Shown: positions 34,997-47,354 of the stretch, in pieces | How positions within the stretch are numbered: position 1 is the stretch's first letter | Layout: every line of letters begins with the position of its first letter | DNA from: Coprinopsis marcescibilis | Lineage: Eukaryota > Basidiomycota > Agaricomycetes > Agaricales > Psathyrellaceae | DNA: 64,000 nt | Reading direction: 5' to 3' | NCBI GenBank assembly: GCA_004369085.1 | Contig: ML210246.1 | Coordinates: forward strand, 1-64,000 | Position numbers and translations under genes: made by a program | The notes under the pieces: generated by a model | Database searches by the model: none | What the model was told of the DNA's origin: nothing | What the model saw: only the letters and a program-made list of their open reading frames with translations

Positions 34997-37204
34997 TTAT
35001 ATCAGTCCGACTTGGGAAACGTGTTTCTGTAGGATGCCTTCGCCGACTGGTGGTGGAAGTGGTTAGTAGTAATTAAAAATAATTCGCATAGAAATAATTT
35101 ATCTGTAGTTTCACAACTCACCATCTGATATGATCCTTTGGATTGTTTGCGTGTCCTGTTAGGGAAGAGGTGGTCGATCAGTCAGGGAGGAAGGCAACCA
35201 GCTGCGGCTGCGGCTTACCAGCATCGAAGTAAAATGCTATCAAGAAAGAAGGACGGGAATGAGCATTAGATAAAGACAGCTGTTGGTGGCGCACCAGATA
35301 AAGATGTCTCGACGATTCAGTTGTGTTCTTCTTGTGAGCGTGCGTAAAGTGTTGGCGGAAATACGACGCGGCTGCTTCGTATGTGTTGGGACGGTTTCCA
35401 TAGCTCGTGATACTGCAAGGAAACGATGCTTCAGCATTTATTGCCAGCTCAGATTGGGATATCTGACGTACTATCTCTTGATCTTGACGTCCGCTGCCAG
35501 CTTTTGTCGTAGGAGGTCCGTCTTTGGAACAAGGAAATTTCGTATCAGAAATAACCCGAGCGGGCGGAAAACACGGGTACACGCACCTTGTTCAGCATCA
35601 GCACTAGATGGACCTTTTCGAATATCTTGTTGGAACAGATAGCTGTGAATAGTTGCAGGGAATCATCAATGCGATTGATCTTGGTATCTTCTTCCAGATA
35701 CTGTGGTCAAGGAGGACGGTCAGTAGATGTTTGTTTCCAAGCGGAAAGACCATCTGACCTGATCGAAGGCGCTTATTGGTGCTGCAGATACATCATGGGT
35801 GAGCAAGATAGAATGGGCGCAGACAGCGTTCCTAGGATCTTACCGAGGAAAATGATTGAGATAGCTATTATAGAACGGAAACCATGTTATCAGAATCCTG
35901 CTGCTGGGTTCGTACTATCGCATCGTGCTCACCGTCATCGAAGTATGGTACCCAGGCCTGCCTCTATGGGAAGCCAACGAGGTCAGTTGAAACAAGATCA
36001 AAGATGGGAGTAAGGCAAAGGACTGACTTGACCACGCTGTAATGACTATTAGTATTCATCACTCCAACTAGGAAGTCGTCGAGACATACCGCACCGCCGA
36101 CATCGAAAAGCCTCCAATTGTACGACGTTCCTCCCATCAGCACGGAGAAATTGTGTTCGATAACTCCAAGCGTTCGTAATCGAACCCGCAATATGTCATC
36201 TTGGGAATAGAAGATGAGTTCGGCACTCTGTTTTGAAACACGGCAGACGACCTTCTCATTACTTACCCGTAGTCGGCATGTAATCTGGCTGTGTTATCCG
36301 GTGAATTTGGTCGAGAAAGCTTGGGACCAAGAGTCAGCGTATCGCAAGCAGACAAGGTCTAATTAAATCACTAACAATTCTGCAGATTCCTCCACTCGGA
36401 TCTTCCGCTCCTCAATATAGTGTTGGACTGTTGGGTGCTTCCAAAGCAATTTGATTTCGTTGGCAACTCTGGATAGGGTTTGAGCGGCGACCGTTGCGGT
36501 CTCTGGGAGCTTGAGGCTAGCTTTCTGGTCAAGCATCGTCTGCCACCCAGAGCGAACGTATGCTCCACTTCGTCCCCCGGGAATCGAAACACCCCCGTTG
36601 ATTTCTGAGGCAAGGGCGTCCTCCATGGCCACCAAAGGCAAAAGTGCCGTCCGAACATTGGACAGATCTTGTACAATGTCGTCTGTCGTAAACTCGTTAC
36701 CCGGGGTTCGCGAGGCAAACTCGAAGTCTAGCTCAGCTAGAATCATACGAACAGCCTTGATGATGTTGAAGTAGACCGCGGGGCGCCATGATGGTCGTTC
36801 AGAGTCCAGGGTGCCCTGTGCGTAGAGCAGCTGGAAGTGTTTCTGTAATGTGGATTTACCTAACGATAAACAATGTTATCATCCAGTCATAGACTCCATG
36901 GCGATCAGGGCGACGATTACCTGACTCGGCCTGTCCGAGAAGAAGGACTGTGAAGACGTCAGCAAGGGTTGACAGGGTCGCTGTCCCGCCCAACGGTACC
37001 TTTGACCTCCTTGCGCTTCCTTTCCTTCAGCAAAGCTGCCTCTTTCTGTGCAGGGATGCAATATTGAGTCAGTCCACAGATCGACAAAGGTTCCGAACGT
37101 GTACAAACCCTCAACTCCTCGTCGATCCTCTGGCTTATGATCTCCGGTGTGGACAAGTTCGGGGCTGAGGCTGGTCTCCTTGGCGCATGCGGTGGAGTTG
37201 ACAT
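34997..37204 (-). CDS. Divergent heterotrimeric G-protein alpha subunit (switch II Gln replaced by Ala)
   Basis: G-alpha family GTPase with about ten introns. The P-loop is LLLGQAESGKSTLQKHF, with an intron inside it. Switch I/II region: DDILRVRLRTLGVIEHNFSV, then WRLFDVGGARGQRQAWVPYF. G4 is VLMLNKTDLL. The C-terminus is GEGILQKHVSQVGLI, where canonical subunits have the TCATDT motif and a tail like ..CGLF; here the G5-like motif is TSMLDT. Odd points: DVGGQ is DVGGA, so the residue that positions the attacking water is missing. The start MSTPPHAPRR has no Gly-2 for myristoylation, and the tail has no Cys at -4. It probably belongs to the expanded, non-canonical G-alpha group of Agaricomycetes. 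Helical-domain insert is present (TTDDIVQDLSNVRTALLPLV). Effector unknown. Confidence 0.88.
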
Positions 37205-38784
37205 AACGGCGTAAAGGGCTGAAACAGGTTGCGAAAGTGGGCGGCCTGAAGGGACAATGATAAGTTTATTAAGAACTATGCGTGCGCGTGAGGGGCTGAT
37301 GGGAGAAGGGCAGAGAGCGGGGACATTGGTCGCTTCTGATCTCCAAGCCCTGACGTTTCAATTGATGCCTTAGCGCATTCTGGTTTCCATAACGCGTGAT
37401 CCATCCCTTTCAGAATCACATCATCAGAACCCGTAGATTTCCTATCACCTTGATATATAATAAGCGCTGAGGATAGCTTTGGACTGCAGTATAGAGGGCC
37501 GTTTTTACGCAGCCAGGTATCCTAAAAAACAAAGGAGCACTAAACCTATCGTCTGTATGGGGAGAACCTTGGTCGATCGCTCTGGTATATAATCAGGATT
37601 CTTTGATATAGAAGCTGATTGAAATGAAGCCTGGAACCAAAGCTACCAAATGCTGTTGCAGGTCTCAGCCTGACATACAGATTGAATGCATAGTTGGATT
37701 AGTGTTTGACTAGATGAAGGTTCCGATTAATGTTGGCACACTGAAAGGACACTGTATAATCATAGCGAAGTCTGCCGAGCCGTCCATTACAGCGCTGAGC
37801 CTAAGCCCGTTCTGTCTCCGTAATAGTTCATTGCTCGCCCCAGAGTGGTACCGCTGCGCGGTCTTTAAAATTTCATAGGCGAGCCTTCGGCAATATTAAC
37901 TTGAAAGTGCTCTTTGGAAGTTGTGGAGTGTCAATGAGAAAGCCGTAGCGCATGGTCGTCAATCCGTATCACGAATCACTCCGTCGTTGTGTAGCGGTGT
38001 GCATTATGAATGCTCCGTAAAGAAGATATATCAAGCTCCGCGCAAGGCTCGTCAGCCAGTAAAGGATTGAGATAGTTGGCAGCGTGGAGATATTGAAAGG
38101 ATGCGTAGCGATTACCAGCCTCTGCCTAACGGCAAGTATGTAATGTCGTTATTCGCTGCGAACAAGATTCTATGGAAAATGTGTTAGCCACCTGGGGTTT
38201 GCAGATCCATGGCGCCGAATTGCGAGCGACGTTATTCTGTCATTATTCTTCTTGATAAGTATCAGGCGTAAGAGATCGAGTAGCGTTCGGTTGTTGGGCG
38301 TTCGACGAAAGCAGACAGCCGTCAAGTCCGAAATACTCAAGGGAAAGAGGAAGTCCGAAGAAGTCTGAGACTGAAGCTGAGTTTCATTGAACTGTTACGG
38401 GCCGCACGTGCCGCCGTCGGCACGTGCCGAGCAGCAGCCATCACGTGAAAAGCCAACACCTCGCGTCGCCAATTCCGTATTTCTCGGAGTCTTCTCTCGC
38501 AACAGTCTTGTCTTCCAATTGAATGGCTCCAACCTCGCCGACATAACGCACTTGTAGTCCATATCCACAAATATTCGATAATGCTGAGCACCAGAGGACA
38601 CCATGCGACTTATGAAACGCCGTATCGGGCACTGAGGACTCCTGGGCGAGGTTTGAAACGCTCAGAGAATTTGAATGCTGGAGCAAGAACAGTGGGGCCA
38701 AAGGGGAAGGCTCTCGCCCTTCACACACCTTTTGCAAAAAACACTCGTATGTGCCTATAAATCCTTCTCAGTAAATCTAACTAC
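37205..38784. other. intergenic between divergent G-alpha and securin-like genes
   Basis: About 1.6 kb without a supported open frame. The left part is the promoter side of the G-alpha gene and the right part that of the securin-like gene, including the E-box cluster listed separately. Confidence 0.4.
38404..38448. promoter_or_regulatory. Three CACGTG E-boxes in an inverted repeat, upstream of the securin-like gene
   Basis: A perfect 10-bp inverted repeat GCACGTGCCG / CGGCACGTGC with a 4-base spacer (38404-38427) contains two CACGTG sites. A third, TCACGTGA, lies at 38441-38448. They sit 340-380 bases before the start at 38785. CACGTG is the bHLH (Cbf1/Tye7 type) core site. Function here is inferred from clustering. 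Confidence 0.4.
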
Positions 38785-39884
38785 ATGGTTCGTCTAGTCC
38801 ATCTGAAGGGTGGCCTCACGACGGCCGGTAAATCGCGAGGTCTCGTCGACAAAACACCAGCCCCGAATCGCCTCCATCAAGATGCCAACGGCGGCAACGA
38901 GAAAGACGCGCTTGGAAAACTTCCAAAGCTTGTCTTGCTCGAAACGGAGTCCACCGCTTCGCCAGATATTGCAAGACCCAGTTCAACCAGGAAGCATGCA
39001 CGGCTTCCACGTAGTAGCGTTGGGAGGAAGTTCGAGACGCCCATGAACAAGGGCAACTACTGGGACGTTGGTGATGTCGACTTGAACTCCCCTGAAGCTC
39101 AACTTCAGGAACCCATTGTTGAGGAAATAGACTGTCAAGCTGAGATCGAGTACATGCCACCCAATACCCTCCGTATGTTCTATTTCTCCAGCTGTCCTAT
39201 GATCGGAAACTGATTACATTTCAAGACCTCGCAGACGAACCTTGCTTCTACTTTGATCTGCCTGACTACAATGCGTTGGCCCAAGACTTCCGTAGCGCTG
39301 TGTTCTCTGCACACACGGACGACGCTGTGCCACAGCTGCCAAACCTTGACGAAATCAAGCCTGTACTCGAACCATGGAGTCCTTTCCCACAGAGGGAGCT
39401 AGGTATGTTTCATCGTCAAGCTGAATAACCTAACCCTGACCCTTTGTCTCAAGAGGATGACGATCCGTTCCGTCAAGCCAAAACAAAAGCTCCATTGGCA
39501 ACAGTACCAGCGAAACGCGGTCTTCTCGCCACCAATTCGAAACGCCCAGTTTCGACCATTCCCCCATCCTCGAAAGCTTTACAACCCAAGATTCAACGAC
39601 CAGCAACAGCAACGTCTATCAAGCCTAGCCCAGCACCCCGATCAACAGGTTCGTCGACTGCCCGAACTCCCGCTGTCACCAAGACGCAAGCTCGTGCCCA
39701 ATCCACGACCGCGAAACCATCTACATTGAGACCTCTTCTATTGACTTCGAGGACGCAGCAGCCTGGATCTAGTGCTGCACCAGCCAAAATGAATTCAATA
39801 CCCAAGGGGAATGGCCCACAAAATCGAGATATATTCAATTTTAGCGACCTGTCGATCGAAGACGATTTTATGTTCGATGTTTGA
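38785..39884 (+). CDS. Probable securin (separase inhibitor, Cut2/Pds1/PTTG-like)
   Basis: Low-complexity, mostly disordered protein of about 325 residues in three exons. The call rests on the central block EIEYMPPNTLHLADEP followed by FDLPDY. This resembles the separase pseudosubstrate segment of fungal securins and the FDLPEE-type core of vertebrate securin. The upstream RKFETPMNKGNYWDVGDVDL may be a second conserved patch. A minimal destruction-box-like RGLLATN occurs in the third exon; no KEN box was seen. The C-terminus is acidic (FNFSDLSIEDDFMFDV). Introns: after NTL (phase 1) and after REL (phase 1), both GTATGT. If right, it acts in nucleus and cytosol to hold separase until anaphase. 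Securins evolve fast, so homology searches may miss it. Confidence 0.6.
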
Positions 39885-40225
39885 TTTTTATTTACAATGA
39901 CTGTGTACTATATAAAGTGTTCCTGATGTGTTTATTAGCAATACCATCTCATTATCTTCAAAGCTCGAAGCTCAGCTCTGATGATGCTTAAGACATGCTG
40001 TCTTCTGGCAAAAATGCATACAATACAGCTATAATACATCCTGAATGGTTATAGTCCTACAACTACAAATAGATAATGTGTCGGATAAAGCAAGATAGGA
40101 AACGTAAAAGACCAGAAGATCTATGTAGGATGGGAGATAAGGTAGCGAATCGAAAGCAAGGGCAACAAAAGATGTACACGACTATATGATAAGGGAATAT
40201 ATAAAAGAAAACCGATAACGAGCTA
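39885..40225. other. convergent 3' intergenic region
   Basis: About 340 bases, AT-rich, between the convergent securin-like and adenylate cyclase genes. It should hold the two 3' UTRs. Nothing else seen. Confidence 0.4.
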
Positions 40226-43200
40226 TTAAATATTTCGGAGTACGGAAGATAGATATTCCAACGTCCGTTGGTCCAACTGGCATTCGAGTAGTGCCGATAA
40301 GACGTCAGATTTGTCCAATGTTGGTGAGCATAATCGCTGGGCCAGTGCACTTGCCGCGTTCTCGATCCTGGTCGCCAGAGAGTCTAATACGAGAGTCAGA
40401 TCAGTGTCAGTGGACTGTTCGTTAATGGGCGGTAGCAGAATGTCGGGATCGGCCATCAGAACAAGAGGCGATTCCTGCTCCTTCTCCTCCTCATTCTCTA
40501 GAGTGTTAGATAGTGATTGGATGCTGCCCTTCCTTGCATGCGGTGTTCGGAATAGTCGGCCTCCAGAAAGTGCCTCCAGACGTAGACAGAGAAGCCCGAG
40601 GTCCTTGGTTTGAGGCACGCTGAACTGGACACGAGAAGCCGAGTTTGTGGAGGAGGAAACCTTGAGGCTATGCCGACCTTCCAATCCCTTGGGATAGATT
40701 GCCGACAATACCTCGGTAAACTCAAAGCCCTTCAGCTTAACCTCTCCGACAGGTACCACAACAACGCCCATGTTCTTGATGGCATCCACTGCCTGTTGAG
40801 TTTGGATTCTGCTATATTCGGTTTCCGGTTCCGTCTCGAATACCCTGGCGCCGATTTCTCGGAGGATATCCACGCTGATCATAATCTGACCTCCCGCAGC
40901 ACTACTTTGTATACGGGCAGATCGATTGACGACAGACCCAAAGTAATCCATGCGGTTGGTGATCACGTCCGTCTCACACACAGGAGAACCGCAGTGAATT
41001 CCCATCCGCACCGACAACCCACGCGCAACGAGCAGCCCATCATCGTCAACCGCCCCCTTCCCATCCTCACATTCCAGGATTTCCAACGGCCACGACTCTT
41101 TCATCAACTCTGACTGTACAGTCAGACACCACCACACAGCAGCAAGCGCAGTTGGGAAGGAAACCATAAACGCGTCTCCTTCAGTCTTGACCTCGTAACC
41201 ACCACAAATTCGCAGCTGACGACGGAGCAAACTGTTGTGAAGACGCATCGCCATGGGCATCCCGGGATTGACTTCCCAGAGATGTGTTGAGTTGACGATA
41301 TCGGTGAACGCCAGTGCGATATGTCCGGTCGGAGGATCGACCTCGGCTTGCATATAGCGATTCTCTTTGATAGGAAAGTCTTCCCGCTTTGGCCTGGTCT
41401 TCTTCGCCGGGATGAGGATGTTGCTGTCCCAAGTGCCTTGTCGTTCTCGACGCGCAGCCTCCTCCTTGAAAAGATCCCGAACCATGATCACCATGATCAT
41501 CGTGCTGCCATCTGCCCCATAGCTGATCGCAAAATCACGTAGCTTCTGCGCTGCAATCATCGGATCCGTCTCGTCCCTGTCCGCCCTGACAATGTCTACG
41601 GCAGTCTGATAAGGAACGTACTCCCAGAGACCCCGGTTCGCGACGATGATGAACTCGTCCTGTTCCGTGAGTTCCCAAGTAACGATATCAGGACGAGCAT
41701 GGACAACCGGAACGAGATGGAAATGTCCAAAAGACCGCGACACCTCCACTTCCTCGTTGATTAGACCCGAAGGTGCAATCCAACCCTCGGCTGACCGAAT
41801 GTGATTTGTTTCATCGCGATCGTATGGGTCATGTCGTCTTGAAAGACTTCTGGCGGTACCGCTCCTCGAGACTACAGCCAGCGCATCCCCCACATTTCCA
41901 ACGTAGACGGTCTTTCCCATGAAGTAGACAACGATCGAAGAGGCTCCCGCTCGCATCAACGCTGGATCGTTGGTCAAGGGCACGTTTGTGTTGCAGGTCC
42001 CACTTGCTTGCGAATTCTTCCGTCTGAGGTCCGAAAGGTGTTTATGCAGATTCTGGTTGAGTTTGAGGAATGTCCGCCTCAGCGCATCGGGAACAGGACC
42101 ACCTTTCGACAGCTGATGGGTGAAAACATCCTTGAACTTGTCTTGGAGATATCTAGACAGCCTGGTCGGACTGGTATGCGGCTGTAACCCCTTTGGTGGA
42201 TGTGACCTTCCAAACATGGCGAAAACGGCCTTTCCGGGCTCGTTGGTAAACTCGTACACCAAATCCAACATATTGAGAAGGTCGTTTCGTCCCAGCGAGT
42301 CTGCGATTCCGTACGCCATTCCGTTGATTGTGGAAGGCGACGTTCGAACACGGCGAAGGTCGTTGTTGTCTGGGATATCGGCGTCGGCACCAGTGGTCGT
42401 AATGCCAATGGTCACGTCCATCAAGCCCAGAACGCGAAGGGAGGTGAGCTCCTTGAACCCCGCAAGCGATTGCCTCCCGATTTCATGGCTTTTGCGACCT
42501 CCATGATTACTTGTCGACGTCCGACTCGATTCGCCCTTGATTTGCAGACGGTTGTTCCCCGACAGGTTGAGATACTTGAGTCTCTTGTTGAAGTTCCTGT
42601 AAAAGAAAAACGATCGTCAATAAATAGCTCGACAGAGTGCCTGGTCAACGCACCAGTTCCAATCGAACTCCCAATTGTTGATGTTATACTTCAACATGTT
42701 ACTCCCAACATCCAGGATACTCAAATCCTTCACCTTCCCAAGTTCCTGAGGCAACGTTTGCAGCCGATTGCCATTGAGGTACAGCGTGGAAAGCCGCTTC
42801 ATCCGATGGAGGTCTTCCGTCGGGATGCTCGTCAACTTGTTGCCACTCAGGTACAGCTCCTCCAAATGGACCATATTCCGGAAAAAGATGGACGGCAGCT
42901 CTTGGATCTCGTTGAATGAGAGATTGAGGACACGGAGCTCCTTGAAGATCATCAGCGGGTGAATTGTATCATCCGTCAACCGATTCTCTCCAAGATAAAG
43001 CTTCTCCAAAGAATGGACCAACGGCGGGAGGCCAAAAAGAGACGTCGTCGAGGCTGTAGATCCCTTCCTTCCAAGATGAGGTGCCATGGGGTCGTCGAAG
43101 ATGGTATCGTTTGGAGCAGGCGGATCGTGCCAAAATCTTAGGAAATTCGAGGTGACGTTGATCCTTGTCAAGCTTGCACAGTTCCACAAGGTTGAAGGGA

Positions 43201-46024
43201 GCTCGGTGAGCTGGTTGTTGTGTGCATCGAGGGTTTCCAGTTTCTGGAGACGGCCAATGGAGTTAGGGAGTTTGTCAAGGTGGTTGTCGGAACATGACAG
43301 TGTTTCCAGCCAGCTCAGATCTCCGAGGGTGTCCGGAATTGCGCGGAAGGCGTTGTGGTCGAGTCGGAGCGTGCGTAGTGAGGTCAGTGTACCGAGGGCT
43401 AAGTCGTCAAGGGATGATAATTTCGCATAGGAAAGGTCGAGAGAGGTGAGGGAATAGGGTGAGCGGCCGAGAGGCCCGGGGATGAGAGAGAGTTGGGTAA
43501 TATCATTATGCGACACGGCGAGTGTTGTAAGGTTGGGGCCGATGGAAAGGTCAAGAGCGTGAATAGAATTGTGCTCGGCTTCAACAGTTCGAAGTTTCGG
43601 AAGCATGAGCACGACTGTCAGGTCCGAGACTGTGTTCCGCCTACAGTCGAGAAGATGAAGATTGACGAGCCGCGATACTTCAGTTGGGAATCTGGCGATC
43701 TGGTTCCCAACCAGAATTAGTCTCTCCAGATGCTTGAGTTGGCCTATCTCCTCAGGGAGGTCTGTTATTGCGTTGAATGAGATGTCGAGGTCGAGAAGAT
43801 TTTCCATTTGAAAGACTACTTTCGGGAAACATTTGAAGCGGTTGTTGGAGATGTTGAGAGTAGTGAGGTTTCGCAGGCGGCCAAAGTGCCATGGCAGGGC
43901 GGAGAGTTTGTTGTTCTGAACGAAAAGACACAGTAGATTGGGGATGTGATCGAGGAAAGCGTCCTCTAGTTCCTTGATTCGATTGGAGGATAGGTCTAGA
44001 CGATGGAGAGTAGTGGAGTGCCGAACGCTCTGTGGGACCTTTTGCATGGCCATGTTGGAGAGCCGAAGCTCGCGCAGGGTGGAGCATGATTGAATAAAGT
44101 CGAGCGGAATTTCGAGCATCGGATTCCGAGAAAGTTTAAGCGAGACAATTGAATCGGCGTTTTGGTGGAGTACGACAGGGATGGTTCGCAAGCTGCGACC
44201 TGTAAGGTCAATGAAATCAAAGTTGTCAAAGTTGAGATCGTCCTCCTGAGGAAATGTTAGAGAGATTTGCGTGATAATCAGGCTTTACGCACCGGAGGAC
44301 CAAGAAATTGGCTTTTGTAACAAAATTTGAACAGGAACGGAAGATCGTCATTGCCCATATTTTCGAGCCCATCGACAGTTTCGTAACCCGCCAACTTTAG
44401 TCGTCTGATGACTATATGTGCAGGTTTTTCATTTGGGCCAAGTAATCGCTCTGACGAACCCAGTTAGACCAAATTAAGCATAAATGAAGGCACATACCCC
44501 TTCCATTTTCGTCCAGATATAACTTGTGTTGTTCACTTCTTTCATGGTCCCGTAGTACTTTGGCGGTCAGCTCCTTGCTCAGATCCGCTACCGTACACGA
44601 CAAAGGAAATGTGATGACGTGCATCCGACCGTTCGAACGATATATTTTGATCTTGCAGGCTACCTTATCGATATGCGAGAAACGCGCTTTCCTAGATTTC
44701 AAGGACCTGTTCTGCGAAGACGATGGGTCGATGGGTGGTAACGGATGCCGATCATGGGGCACTGCAGTACTGGCCATCTTCGCAACCACTGTGCCAGGGC
44801 TATGAGTGCTCTCGTCCGAGCTGGAATACGCCGTGTCCTCCATGTTGTCACCGTCCGGAGACTGCGGTTCAACTGCCCAGCTGTCTGGTGGTTTCCATAT
44901 AGGACTGTCTTCCGTCCCGTTGACCACAGCTGACGATATCGACCCTGCTGACCGACGTGCGTTCGGAAATCCGTTTGGCGGTACAGCGGTCTTTGGAGAG
45001 ATTTGAGACGGCCTTCTGGTTTCGTGGGCGCCAGGATAGTTGTTGCGTCGCGAAATTGAAGGAGCCTTCGAGAATGGGTCGGGGTTGCTGAAAGTCGATG
45101 TAACTGGATTAACTGGGTAAATCATCGTCCCGTAATCAGACCCTCCGCCGTCGCTGGGAGAGCTGAATCCGTTGGTGTGGTGCACGTTTGGGTTGAGAAT
45201 TCCAATCATGTCATCGGCATTCATTTCAACGAGGGGTTGTTGGACGACAGGGGGTGGGGTCGCTTCTCTCGGCGGCGGTTGGACAGGCTGGGGTGCTTTC
45301 TTCTTCTTTTCCTCCTTCGGTTTGGAAGGCTTAGGCGTTGATTTAGATATTGAGAGAAAAGAGCCATTTCTCTGGCCCAGCTGGAGAAAAGAGGAAGATG
45401 GCATTGGCGGTGCAGGCGGTTTGAGAGAAGGGTGCTGGGTGGCTTCGGAAGCGCTGCCATCCGAGGGTCCAAGATTCGCCTTGCTTGAGCGGCTTCGTAG
45501 TTTTTGTGATATGAGGCCGAGATTGAAGGATGACTTTGATTTGCGCAGCTCCACTGACTGTGACGAGGATCCACTGTAAACGTTCCCTCGCGACGATTCG
45601 CCGTCGCCGTCGACTGATCTCCTGTTGTCCGGTGGGATGGCCAGCGTACTCTGAGACTCTGAATGTCGTCCATATCGACTCCCATTGCTATAGCTTCCAC
45701 TCCGTGCCGATGCCAGAGACGATATCGAAGGCTTTGGGGTGAAATTGAACGTCCGGAGTGGTGACTTTGGCGGTGGCGTCGGCTGGTCAACCGAGTCAGT
45801 AAATACGACAGAAAAATGCAGTAGAACGACAGATAGTATCTTGAAGTCCACGGTGGACACACATGATATGGATAAAAGCAACTTACAGGTTCATCCAGCC
45901 ATGGTGCAATCGTAGAATTATCGTTGGTTGGGCCAGGCGCTATATACTCCATTCTGGCGCGGCCATAGTCGTCGACGGCATCCTCGCTTAGTCTCAAGCT
46001 AATCCCAGAGTCTCTGCGATCCAT
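40226..46024 (-). CDS. CYR1: Adenylate cyclase (RA - LRR - PP2C - class III cyclase)
   Basis: Membrane-associated fungal adenylate cyclase making cAMP for PKA. Domains in order: a disordered Ser/Pro-rich N-terminus (about 1-400), a Ras-association domain (KVACKIKIYRSNGRMHVITF.., about 410-480) and then about 22 leucine-rich repeats (IDLTGRSLRTIP through LSILDVGSNML, about 530-1080). A PP2C-like domain follows (VYVGNVGDALAVVSR, IIVANRGLWEYV), then the catalytic domain at about 1,400-1,600. There HIALAFTDIVNSTHLWE carries the first metal Asp, KTEGDAFMVSF the second acidic site, and RMDYFGSVVNRSARI the transition-state Asn/Arg. Start MDRRDSGISLRL at 46024; stop TAA at 40226-40228. Total about 1,830 residues, shorter than some homologues because of a short N-terminus. 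Six or more introns, all in frame. Same strand as the G-alpha gene 3 kb downstream. Confidence 0.96.
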
Positions 46025-47354
46025 GTGGACTCAGAAACTGCGAATTTCGCCCTAATGTCGAGAATGATAGGTGGAAGAAAGGGATAAAGGTGGAAAGCGG
46101 CTGACGGCGCCGTTCCCAATACATCGGCAATTAAATTGATTACCGGTTTCTTCCTGCCCTCATCTGGTTACTCGCAACCGCCGTGGATTTTGACTCTTCC
46201 GCTGCAGTTCTAGAAAACAAAGCAACTACTGGAGGCAGGGTCTTAGGCACGTGTATCTATCTGGCTGCTGGCTGTCTACAACACACTTAATCTCGCACTA
46301 GCTTAGAATTTCTTCCCAGTTTTTCAGAATTTCAACAGTCGCTTGGACGCGAGCTTGGGCTAAGGTTTCTGGTCCGGTCTTTTGCTCGCACTTTGAACTG
46401 CATAGGACGCAACTTTCTTGTCAAGGGCTCATTATGCAAACCTGGATTTCTCTCCGTCTAAAGGCACCACTTCGGACGTAGCAGCCAAACCAGGCCTCGC
46501 CGAGTTCTCAATATCATTGTTGCTGTCCTCAATGACCAGCGACGACGCGGATAAAAATCACCCTGACCACACAAAGATACAAATGTCTTTGTTCAATTTC
46601 AGGGTATCCCCCTGGGTGTGCCATGTTTTCGCGCTTAGGAGCTAATGTGTTTGTACTACAAGGGGAAACGCTTAGCATAAGCGAAAGAAGCCCATCGGCG
46701 CTATGAACTCAACAGGATTCTTCAGCATACCATTGCAGCTTGCGCCATGTTGCCGAACCAAACCAATCTCACCTTATTCTGTTGCACGTCTCTCATGACG
46801 GCAGGTTCTTTTGCTGAACGACTTTCTATCGACAACTAATTTAACTCGCAATATCTCGCAGCGGCAATAACGGGGTGGAACACGGGAGAGGGTCAGCCAG
46901 GGCTGCCTTGTTCTCGCTTCCTGGGCGATCATTTGCAAGAACGGAAGACAGAATGGTACCTGGGTACCTTTGTATTTCTTGTTATGGAACTCTCGGAGTT
47001 TTTGCTCCCTATGCTGGATCCCCAGGCTCCTCCACACCGACACTGCAACTGAGCCCGAACGTACTGAAAGCCCGCACAAAATGCACTTCACTGTCACTTC
47101 AACCCCTTACAATTTCTTCAACGTCAATTAACCGTGTCAACGTTGGTTGAAATGTCGATTCTTTGACCAGCTGACCCCTCACACAACTCGAGCTTTTCAT
47201 GTGCATCTTGTTCAGTGCAATCTGTTATTATTAGGTTACATACAGAATAACGAGTTACAATGACACCCCAAAGACACTCTCATTTGTAAATATCCAGCAT
47301 GCTAGCTAGACGTGTCGAGAGTGCTAATGTGCGTCTTCAATACTAGTTGGCCAA
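46025..47354. other. intergenic between adenylate cyclase and LRR/F-box gene
   Basis: About 1.3 kb. It holds the promoter of adenylate cyclase and the 3' region of the next gene. Frames at 46418-46645 and 46875-47150 look like chance: no domain, no splice logic. Confidence 0.4.

Noticed and set aside
46418..47150. Small frames between adenylate cyclase and the LRR/F-box gene
   Set aside because: Short, unrelated to any known domain, and located in the likely promoter or UTR.
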